Shown: positions 10,392 to 22,300 of the stretch, piece after piece
Numbering within the stretch: position 1 is the stretch's first letter
Layout: every line of letters begins with the position of its first letter
Source of the DNA: Diadema setosum
Lineage: Eukaryota; Echinodermata; Echinoidea; Diadematoida; Diadematidae
Assembly: GCF_964275005.1 (NCBI RefSeq)
Contig: NC_092702.1
Span: 33,208,726-33,272,725 of the forward strand
Direction of reading: 5' to 3'
DNA: 64,000 bases
The notes under the pieces: model-generated
What the model was told of the DNA's origin: nothing
Seen by the model: only the letters and a program-made list of their open reading frames with translations
The model's database searches: none
Position numbers and translations under genes: made by a program

Positions 10392-13300
10392 GTAAGGACC
10401 CTTCCTTGAAGGAGGAAGGAAGAAAGGCAGTGAAGGAGGAAGGAAGGAAGGAATGAAGGCAGTGAATGTGGAAGGAAAAGAGATTAAAAAAAAAGTGTAG
10501 AGCAGAAGATGGAGGAGAAAGATGAATGAAAAGGGAAGAAGAGGAGGAAGATAAAGGTAGATGAACAAAAAGAAGAGCACAGGAGTTTGCAGAGGAAAGA
10601 AGGAAAGGAGGATGGAAGAGGAAAAACGTGAATAGGGTGAGGAAGAAAAATAAAGGAGAATGAAAGTGGTGGACAAGGAAGAAAGAGAGGAAGTGAAAAC
10701 ATGAAAGCAAGTAGGAAGAAGAGGAAATGTATACCATTTTTACAATAGGTGAGTGAGAAATAAAAAGATGCGACCAAAAAAAAAGTGGGACAGAACCCGA
10801 GTTACTGGCTTTTTGGGAGGAGTACACCAGCAGCAATTCTACGTAGCTGAAAATTCATGGTATTAAAGAAAGACATGCAGATAATCATCAGTGGTAATCA
10901 AGCAATGCTTTGATTTCTGTTTGTGTTCTGTACATGGCCTCAAATGTTTATGCAAGCGAAAGAGTTGTGTATCAAAATTTTGAAATGCAGTTGGAATGGT
11001 TAGAAACGCATGACCTCCTTGCATAGTTATATCTCACGTTCAACATGTGGATCAGCACTTTGGCATTTTGTAATCTTGCAGCGAGGCGAACGCGACTGAA
11101 GAGTTCAACGTGACCATCGAGCATGTTGGGGAGGACATCGGGCAGGAAACCAATGACATCCATCTTCTGGACGTTGAAGAGCAGCATGGCTCCACGAGGC
11201 AGTTTTGCAAGGAAGACATCTTGGATATTGGTGAGTCTTGTATGGATGAAAAGGTGTCCAAAGGACATCACCTTTGACCTCTTCAAACCACACTTTTATG
11301 ATACTGTACTGGTGTAATCACTTTGATTAGAAGGGTGTCGGCTCTATTTTTGCTGTAGTGATGACTAGGTTTACAATAAATCTTCCTTGTTGATATGATA
11401 TAATCTTTGATTTCGCACAACGATACAAATTAAAATGTAAGAAAAAGAAGCATTTCCGTGCATTTTGATTCAAGAAGATTCGTGACCTACAGAGCCATTG
11501 AATGCAATGCATGACACAACTAGAGAAGCACTCTGAGAGCGCAGACCTCCGCCAAGCATGCAGCCCATTTCCACCTGCACTGATCTTGTCTTCCACAGAG
11601 ATCAGTGATTTCCACCCATACGTACTGCATTGTGTGCTGAAAGCCGCCCGATTTCCCAATATAGAAGCCTTTGTTACGTCATAAACCCTCAGCTGCACCG
11701 CGCGCCTTGCCCTAGCACAAACTAGAGCACGCACTTTAGTGCACGCATGCAAACCTCAAATACAATGTACGCGCAGCCTGAACTCCCAAGTTCATTGACC
11801 CTACCTGCCAAAATATCAAAAATCCTTCATAAATTCCCCAAAAATTCTCGGATCACTACCAAAAGTTAATCGTTTGTCACTTGTGTCATTCTAAACCTTT
11901 CCTGCAAGTTTCATCTCTATCCGTTAACTACTTTTTGAGTTATCTTGCACACGGACAAACGAACGAACTAACGAACTAACTAACACACAAACCAACGGTA
12001 ACGAAAACATAACCTCCCCCCTTAGCGGAGGTAAATATTGTTTATTCCTGACCTTAATGAAAACCCGAGACACTCTTACAGGGCTCCGTAAGAGAGTCTC
12101 GGGGAGTAGCATCCCTGCCCACCAGAGCTAGTTTTCCACCACATTCCTTAACCCTAACTAGGCCGGGGGGGGCCTTCCGAGGCCCCCCCCCTCGACGTTC
12201 CGCGCGATGTATCGCTAACGTGAAAAGCTATCACCGCGACGTTTCATGACTTTTTTCTGTCGAGTCTCCCGCATCTTTTGACACCAAATTTGCGATGCCC
12301 GGGCGCGCGGTTCCGAAGTTTCGCATAAATATGTACATGCATGTCAGACCAAAAATTGCTCAAAAACGTGAATTCGTGTACAATTTCAATGGAAACTGTG
12401 CTTACAGTCAAATTTCATAAAAGCATGATTATTTTGGGGTTATATTGATTAAAATCAACTAATAACACATTTTCTCGTTCGGAACAATGTCGCGGACAAG
12501 TTTCATCGAAAAAACAATGAAAAACATAAAGTCGAAAAAACAGAGAAATACATAAGAAATTCAAAAAACAAGAAAATACTTAAGAAATTTTTTTGGATGG
12601 CTCAATTTTTATGCCTCCGCCACGAAGTGGTGCCGGAGGCATTATGTTTTCGGGTTGTCCGTCCGTCCGTCCTTCCGTCCGTCTGTAATGAATTTTGTGG
12701 ACAAGGTAACTATCGAAACCTGTTGAGGTATCCTGATGAAACTTGGCATGTATGTGTATTAGGGGGTGAAGTTGTGCCTATCAACTTTTGGGTGCACATG
12801 CTCAAGGTCAAAGGTCAAAAGGTCAAGGTCAAATACATAAAATTTCACTAATTCCACCATATCTATTGAATGCCTGAAGATATTTTCTTGAAACTTAGTG
12901 TATACATGTATTACCCAATTAAGATTCTCTGGTGAAAGTTTGGGTCATGAGGTCAAAGGTCAAAGGTCAAAAGGTCAGGGTCAAATACATAAAATTTCAC
13001 TATTTCCACCATATCTATTGAATGCCTGAAGAGATTTTCTTGAAACTTAGTGTATACATGTATTACCCAATTAAGATTCTCTGGTGAAAGTTTGGGTCAT
13101 GAGGTCAAAGGTCAAAGGTCAAAAGGTCAAGTAAAAATATTAAAACTTCTTTTTTTTCTCCGTACCTTGGAAAATTGTTCAAGGTATCTTCATGGAACAT
13201 AGTATATATACATGTACTGACTGGAAGTGATTATCTAGAGAATGTAGGGTTCATGGGGTCGAAGGTCAGGGGTCAAAGGTCAAGTGCAAGACTTCAAAAT

Positions 13301-16300
13301 TTTACTATTACCCTCATATTTATGCAATGCCAGCAGGGTTATTTCTTTTACACTTGGTGTATGTGTGTGTAACCTAATAGAAATTCTCTGGAAAGTTTTT
13401 TTTTCTTCTTTTTTTGTCTCAAAGGTCAAAAGGTCAAAGATCAAGTGAAAGTGCTGAACTAACTTTTTCCTCCATATCTCGGAAGTGGCTCAAGTTATCT
13501 TGAAACTTAGTACATATACATATTATGCATGTTCTACCTGAAAGTAATTATCTTATGAATTTTAGGGTCAAGGGCCAGATGAAAATGGTAACAATTTACT
13601 ATTCAATTCAGAAATTGCACTTTTTCTCCACACCTGTACCTTGAAAATTACTCAATGCCTAAATGTATGAATGGGTCAAAGTCAAGTTAAAGTCCTTAAA
13701 TCCCCAGATACATGCTCTCCTATTCATCCAATTAAACCTAGGTCAAGGAAGGTGAACATTCAACACATTTGTGACAAACTTGTCATTTCAATATTTTGCC
13801 AATTTTGTGAAAATGTAATCACACATTGTCCACATGTACTATCTAGACCTATTGGGAAAATCATGCATTATGGCGGAGGCATACCAGTCGCCAAAGCGAC
13901 ATTTCTAGTTTTCTCTTATATTTGCTTAGGATACTAAAAAGAATATTTACACAAAAAAATGTGCCCATTTCAGGCTTTATTTAGTGATTTATACCAAATT
14001 GTCTGATTTCATGCATCATTATGCATAAATTAGCATAATTTAGCATAAATGACAATTTTTCAAAAATCTAACTTCGTAGTACTTTAGATTACATCATTGG
14101 CAATGTGCGTGCCAATTTTCGTCGCGATCGCGCGGTCGACGGCCGAGATCTGGAGCCCCCCCGGCTCTATGATCTACCTAAATAGCCCGGCCTAGTTAGG
14201 GTTAAAAGTCGTGGCAGAGGTACTGGCCTTGAGACTACTCGTGTCAAGAAACTGAGGTTGGGGGTCAGCAAGATCATGCTTCCTTTAGAAATCCCAGCTC
14301 CAATAAACCGTCACGATAAAGGGATGAGGTATTTAGGACTAGATTAAATGTGGACGATGGTGTCAAGTAGTATATGCCCCAGAGGCAGAAATTTCTGTGT
14401 TACATTCTGCGATCCACTGCTCATTGCCTCTTTTCTCTCTCTGTCTCTGTAACATGAAGGAATTGAAGCAAGCGACCTCAACAGTCTGCTCGAGCAGTTT
14501 GAAGAGAGCGAGTCGCCAAAGAAGGTTGCTGAAGCCCCGCCAGCTGTGTGCACAGATCTCCCACAAGGAAAAGAACCCAAAGTGTGAGTTTCAATTCTAA
14601 TTTGCTTCATTTGAGTATTCAGCAAACAAGAGGTGCACTGATAGCCTCTTGAGGCAATTCATCATGTTTTGGGGCATTCCTTTACATCTGTAGGTGAAAT
14701 GTAAGTTATGATTTTTATGAGGATTTCAGTTTACAATATCAAGATTTGTTCAATTTACCTGCATTTGGGATACGTCAATAAGCTTGGGTGACACTTTCAT
14801 TTGGCTAATACAGTCCAGCTGTTCAGATAAAATACCTTCATAGAGATCAACACCAACACATCTTACTAATTTCTTTAACTCCCAAGCATTGTCTGTCATG
14901 TGCAAAAATTAGTGATTAATACAAAGATAATTTGATTTGCTTGACATTGAAATTGTGAAATGTGTAAAGTTGGGGGTATTCAATTGAATTAGGATTTACT
15001 TCTGTTATTTAAATGACCCTTTATTTTCATTGACTTCACAGAAGCAGAGATCCAAGGCCATTTCGAAACCCAGAGGATGTCATCAAAAAAATTGCACCAG
15101 TCAAGAGGAAAGCTGCTATTCTACTGGAAACACAGGCACTGCCGCTTAAAAGAACAAAGGCCAAGGCAGCAGTGGAAGGCAGAAAATTGTCAGACACACC
15201 CAATGTGAGCCATGTTCCACAAGCCAAGGGGCCTGTAAAGCCCTCCCCTCAAGCAGAAATCCAGAAGGCCATCCACTTAGCCAGGAGCAACACATCATCG
15301 CCCATCCCGTTCAACCTCAAGGCTCTCATTCCGGCACCAAAGTACCTGAGCATGGAGCATGACTACTGTCTGAGCCCTGCTGCCTCGGAGAAGAGCAGTG
15401 CCTCGGACGTCGGAAGTCACATGTCCAAGGAGGAGCGGAGAGCCTACTACAAAAACAAATACAGAGTGAAAAAGAAACTGCAAGGATACGAAAGCCCCAG
15501 TTTAAGTCCGTCAGTCAGCAGCTCCCCTGCGAGCATGTCACCGGCCAGCGGGTCGCCGAATTCCCATCAAGAGGAAGCAAACGAGCAGGCTCCCGCTGCA
15601 AAGTCGCTTTGTCCAAACCCCGTACCTTTGTTTGATAAGATACCCGCATACTTTTCTAAGAAGCTGCTGGTCGGCATGTACAAGGAGATTGACCAGGACA
15701 ACCCCAATAAGCCAGTGCATCAAGCCTTTGACCAGAGCATCTTTGTCATGAATAATAACACTGAGGTGAAGGAAAACATGCATGCCGGTCAAGATGGTGA
15801 GCGGAACTCGCAATCTCATTTCAGGCGTCGACGCCGGTCTTCACTGCGAAGGTCGAAGCCTCGCAGAAACTCACTCTCTTCCCAGTCGGATTGCAGCTCC
15901 TGTTCTGACGACTCGTACAGGAAAAGTGATGGTCACAGTTCCCCTCTGAACTCTGGGTCCCAGAGCTGGGGCCGGAGGAGGAGGAGAAGAACCAGAAGCA
16001 GCATGTGCTCTGCAGCCTCCCGATCACGGTCACGATCTCGCTCCAGCTCCCGATCTCTTTCCCGCTCATCGTATAGTTCCCCTGATTCCCGATGGCGCTC
16101 TCGCTCACGATCGTTCTCGCGTTCAAGGTCACGTTCGCGTTCGTACTCTAGGTCCAGGTCGCGCTCTTACTCCAGATCACGATCCAGATCGCGATCCAGA
16201 TCATATTCGCAGTCGCCCCGGTATTCCCGATCAAGATCGAGAAGCTTCTCGCGGTCACGGTCAAGATCCTTGTCGAAGTCAAGAAAATATTCAAGACATA

Positions 16301-19300
16301 CACGTTCATATTCTCGGTCACCGTCTAGGTCACCCTCTAGAACTCGATCATCAGTGTCTCATAGAAGATCATTGTCAAGAGCAAGATCAGAGAGGTCCAA
16401 GTCACGTTCAAGACGGAAGAGTGGCAGAAGTGAATCAAGGTAATCGTCAGTTTAGATGTCATGCATCTATGTACCCGAGTATCTGTGAACATATAGGATA
16501 TAATAAGTACAAATGGTATGCTTATGAGCCTTGGCACTGTGTTTATAGGATTTTGATCTTGCTCTTTGCAGAATGGTGTTGTCTATTGTTAAATGTATAC
16601 AGTGCACTCCCGTTGTAATGAACACGGTTATAACAAAATTTCAATTACAATGAACTAAAAATTCAGGCCCCGACATTATCCTCTCTATGTATTTTTATTA
16701 TGCCTCCGCCAACGAAGTGGCCGGAGGCATTATGTTTTCGGGTCGTCCGTCCGTCCGTACGTCCGTCTGTCGGTACGTCCGTCCGTCTGTACGTCCCTCC
16801 CGTTTTGTTTCTGTCGATATCTCAAGAACCGTGAGGTGGTTTTGCATCAAACTTGGCATGAGGGTATATCCTGGGGGGATGATATTTTGTTTGGATTATG
16901 GGGTCACGGGGTCAAAGGTCACAGGTTATTTTGTGAAAAAAAGGTTGAAATTTCATGTTTTTCTCCATATCTCGCAAATGGTTCAAGGTATCTTCATGGA
17001 ACTTAGTATATATGCCTGTACCGATGGGCAGTGATTATCTAGGGAAGTTGGGGGTCATGGGTTAAAGGTCAGGGGGTCAAAGGTCAAGGTCAACTCCTCA
17101 AAATATCACTACTTTCCTTATATTTATGCAATGCCTGAAGGATTTTTTTTTTAACTTGATGTATGCATGTATAACCCAATTTTTTTTTCTGTGCGAAGTT
17201 TCTTGCCAAAAGGTCAAAGGTCAAAAGGTCAAAGGTCAAGTGAAAGTGCTAAATTGCACTTCTTCCTCCATATCTCAAAAGTAACTCAAGATATTATCAT
17301 GAAACTTACATATTTATGCATGTTCTACCTATCAGTGATTCTCTTTGGAACTGTGAGGTCAAAGGTCAAAGGCCAGGTTTAGATAATACTATTTTACCAT
17401 TTGATACTGAAATTATACTTTTTCTCAATACTTTGAAAATTACTCAATGCATAAACTTATAAAAGGGTCAAAAGTCAAGTAAAAATCATCATTTCCCCCA
17501 AATACCTGCACTCTGACGTTTTATTCATTCATGCAATTGAACCTAGTTCTAAGAAAGTGAACATTTAGCACATTTGTGGCAAACCTGTCATTTTAATATT
17601 TTGCCAATTGTGTGAAACTGTCATCACACATTGTCAAGACATTGTACTATAGACCTATTAGGAGAACCATGCATTATGGCGGAGGCATACACCAGTCACC
17701 GTAGCGACATTTCTAGTTGCTTTATTTGTTTGGTTATAACAAAATATCGATATAACGAAAGAAAACTGCCAGTCCCGACGACTTCATGATAAGGGGAGTC
17801 CACTGTATCATGTAATGTTTAAGTAAGGATTGTAGAAATCAGAAAACATTTGAGCATGCACAGCAGGATAAAGGTCAGTCCATAAGATCAAGGTCCACAT
17901 GAGTGTACTTGATCAACAAATGAGTATAAAGGACAAACTCGTTTAACAAGGTGATCTTGTCAAGGAACTTGGTAATGGTTCATTGACAGATGTATTTTCA
18001 AAGCAGATTGTAAGTTCCAGCATTTTGATGTGATACCCTGAAGTTGGTGTTTTTTGTTTGTTTGTTTGTTTGTTTGTTTTTTGCCATTCTGTGTGTACTC
18101 GATAGATTCCTGATATCTGAACTTGAATGAAGAAGCAATGCTGCTCTTACTTGATCAAATAATCTTTTATGGGCTTACTTGGTAATGGAACCCCTATCCC
18201 TCTTCTATGACCTATGAAATATTTGTTACATTCTGCATTTTTTTTTTTTTTACTCTGCCCTGAAGGATGACAATGGCAATTTGTGATGTCTTAAAGATTG
18301 CATATATGATATGTTGTTTAGATGTTTGAGAATACAGAGAATGAGCAGAAAGAAAGACATTGCTATGAGTCTGAACACCCGCCCTTTTGCCTTCCACTCA
18401 ATAGGTCGCGTAACCGCCATGCATTGGGTCCCTCGTTTGACCCGAATGAAGTCAAATACACTGAAGAACAGCTGCAGGAATTTGTGAGTAAAGTCGTGTG
18501 ATAATGATTGTTATGTTAATGAAACTTAGAATAGTAATTGTGGTTTTGTACAGGACGATGCTTTATTATGGAGATTTCTAGTAGCACAGACATGTTCAGC
18601 TTAATGATTCAAGCTTTAAATCCAACAAGCCTCAAAATGTGAGGGATACATTCATCACAAATCTTCTCTCACCAAAGTGGGTGGTTCTTTGAGCCATTGA
18701 CCAGCTACCAGTCATTCAAATAAACTTCTCATGTACGTCGCTTTGAAATACAGACCCAAGAGTTAGGTTGCCTCAAAGAATTCTACATGTATTTCTCTTA
18801 TTTTTTTTTTCTAAGAAAATGTCGTTCTTTTGAAATGATATCCCTTCTCCGTGTTTCCATTGACAAGATTAGGACTAGACTAGACTAGGCCCGCCAGATC
18901 TCGGCTGTCGACCGCGCGATCGTGACCAAAATTGGCACACACATTGCCTATGATGTAATCTAAAGTACCATGAAGTTAATTTTTCAAAAAGTTATCATTT
19001 ATGTTAAATTATGCTAATGTATGCATAATAATGCATGAAATCAGACAATTTGGTATAAATCACTAAATACAGCTCAAAATAGGCACATTTTTTGTGTAAA
19101 TATTCTTTTTAGTGTCCTTAGCAAAAATTGTGCCTTCAGAAAAATTTCTTAAGTATTTTTTTTTTATTTGTTACGTATTTCTTTGTTTTTTCGACTTTAT
19201 GTTTTTCATTGTTTTTTCAATGAAATTTGTCCAAGACATTGTTCCGAATGAGAAAAAATGTTATTAATTGATTTTAATCAATAAAACCTCAAAATAATCG

Positions 19301-22300
19301 TGCTTTTATGAAATTTGCCTGTGAGCACAGTTTGCATTGACATTGTACACGAATTCACATTTTTGAGCAATTTTTGGTCTGACATGCACGTACATATTTA
19401 TGTGCAACTTTGGAACCATGCGCCCGGGCATCGCAAATTTGGTGTCAAAAGATACGGGAGACTAGAAAGAAAAAGTCATGAAACATCGCGGCAATAGCTT
19501 TTCGCGATAGCAATACATCGCACGGAACGTCGGGGGGGGGGGGGGGGGGCTCGGAGGCCCCCCTCCCCGGCCTAGTTGGGGTTAAGCTACACTGGGGCAC
19601 AATGTGTTTACACTACAGTGTTAATAGCATTTTTCAAATGAATGCAAATGATAACATATTGTTTTTGTCTGTTCATGCTCCATTGTAAGGTCATTGTGCA
19701 CAGAAGGTATAGTACAAAATGTGCAATTATGCAAAGTTTATAAGTAAATTTTTCTCTTCTTTTTCTGTCTTCACTAGGATTGTCCATTATGAATGCCCAT
19801 CAATCTTAAATGATGGAGACTTTTTGTTTGTGTTTTGTTTTGTTGTTGTTCTTTGTAACAGGGCAATTAAAGATGGAAGTTCACAGTATTTGTCAAAATA
19901 ACAGGTTCAGGAGTGTAAATGCTGATTTTTTTTTTTTGGGCCCCTTTTTTTCTCATTGTATTTTCATGATATTCCATATGTTCAGTACCATTCTTTTCAA
20001 AACATATATGCTCTCATCAGAAGCTATTAGCAGATGATTTGAGATTTTTGATTGATGTTCTCCATGCAGGCTGAAAGGCGAGTGGTATATGTTGGCAATA
20101 TTGATGCCGAAACGAAGAAGATTGACCTCTACCAGCAGTTTTCCAAGTTCGGTACTGTGGAGAAGGTCACCCTACATTTCCGAGAGGACCAGTAAGTTTA
20201 TCGTCTGTCATACAGTCCTTGGAATTTGTTCTTCCAGCATATTATATCTAGGATTATTATTATTCTTTTGCCACCGACATAAGAGGGATTCCTACTGAGT
20301 ATAAGAAGCCATACATTCACCAGCCAGGCTGATATAGAGGCTAGTCCTGCGTGTCAGTATGGCTGAACTAAGACACAGAACCAAGACACAAATAGTATTG
20401 TACTGTAGTTCATGCAATTACTGTAGTTTTAAAATGCAATTACTGTATACACCATAATTTAGCTTGTCAACTTTTTTAGCAAATTGGGACTTTCTGATGA
20501 TTTGCAAGTCGTTAAATTTGTGATCTTGGAGTACAGTAATGAACAGAGAAATTATGCGTGCACATACATTCATGTCAGGATCAGACTTAATGTTTTCACG
20601 CTTTTGAATTTGCGAATAGCAGTGGACTAAAAAAATTCGCAAAAACAAAAACTTCACAAAATGTTCGTCCTGTACAGTCTACTCTTATGTGCCAGTTTTC
20701 ATCCACAATAAAGGTCAACTGCTTGCACCCTTCTGGGGTGCTCAGATTTCCAAGATTCTCCAACAGGGACACAACTTGCTCAAGTGTAAAGATAACTCTG
20801 CCAATTCAACCTTGTTTTAGTGCTCATTTATTTGGAAGTAGATTTATGACCGAAGAGAACATTCGTAATGTCAGTCTCCTTTCCTCCATACCTTCTTTTA
20901 TTTCGAGCACACATCGTATGTGTTGACACTGTTTGTGAATTTATATGGTGTTGAGGGGGTAATATATATACAAGTGGAGGATGTTATGTGTGGAAAACTG
21001 ACCAAAATTTGACTGTTTTACATGACGGTCATAATGGTCACACTTTCATGACTATTGGTTTTAGGGACACCATACCTATTTATGTGAAGTAAAGAATGTG
21101 AGCGATTTTTACTGCTGTCACATTATACTTCTGGACCTCTGACTACATTGTCATCTTTATATTCTCTCACCTACAGGGACAGCTACGGTTTTGTGACCTT
21201 TCGGTATAAGTGTGATGCTGTGGCAGCAATTGCAGGTAAACTTCTTGCCCCTCCAAAATTTGATAAGTAAGCTCTTTGCTGCGTTAAGCAGCATGTAGTA
21301 TTATTGAGAGGAAATTTGCCTAGTCAATGGAACAACTTCTTGTTCTCATAGGAGGGTATTTAGTGAGCTTGAATTAGAGCAGAACAGTGCACAATGGGGA
21401 TATTCAATGATAATTTTTATGCCTCCGCAACGAAGTGGCCGGAGGCATTATGTTTTCGGGTCGTCCGTCCGTACGTCCGTCCGTCCCGTTTTGTTTTTGT
21501 CGATATCTCAAGAATCGTGTGGTGGTTTTACATCAAACCTGGTATGAGGGTATATCCTTGGGGGATGATACTTTGTGTGGATTTTAGTGTCACAGGGTCA
21601 AAGGTCAAAGGTCACAGGTTATTTTGTGAAAAAAAATTGAAATTTCTTGTTTTTCTCCATATCTCGCATATGGTTCAAGGTATCTTCATGGAACTTAGTA
21701 TGCTTGTACCGATGGGCAGTGATTATCTAGGGAAGTTGGGGGTCATGGGTCAAAGGTCAGGGGGTCAAAGGTCAAGGTCAACCCCTCAAAATATCACTAC
21801 TTTCCTTAAAATGCAATATGCCTGAAGGTTTTGTTTTTTTAAAACTTGATGTATGGCATGTATTACCCAATATATATTTTGGGGGAAGTTTCTTGCCAAA
21901 AGGTCAAAGGTCAAAAAGGTCAAGTGAAAGTGCTAAATTGCACTTTTTCCTCCATATCTCGAAAGTAACTCAAGGTATCATCATGAAACTTACATATTTA
22001 TGCATGTTCTATGTAACAGTGATTCTCTGTGGAACTGTGAGGTCAAAGGTCAAAGACCAGGTTTAGATAATGCTATTTTCCCATTTGATACTGAAATTAT
22101 ACTTTTTCTCAATACCTTGAAAATTACTCAATGCATAAACTTATAAAAGGGTCAAAAGTCAAGTAAAAATCATCAGTTCCCCAAATACCTGCACTCTGAC
22201 ATTTGAATAATTCATCCAATTGAACCTAGTTCTAGGAAAGTGAACATTCAGCACATTTGTGGCAAACCTGTCATTTTAATATTTTGCCAATTGTGTGAAA

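Noticed and set aside
10144-10836. Long open frame on the minus strand (230 codons) rich in Phe, Leu and Ser
   Set aside because: It is the complement of the polypurine tract and of PGC-1 exon a; composition alone keeps it open.
16687-22066. Frames containing strings of Val-Arg-Pro-Ser and Gly-Gln-Arg-Ser
   Set aside because: They are translations of CCGT repeats and AGGTCA repeats in the CCTCCGCC-family copies.
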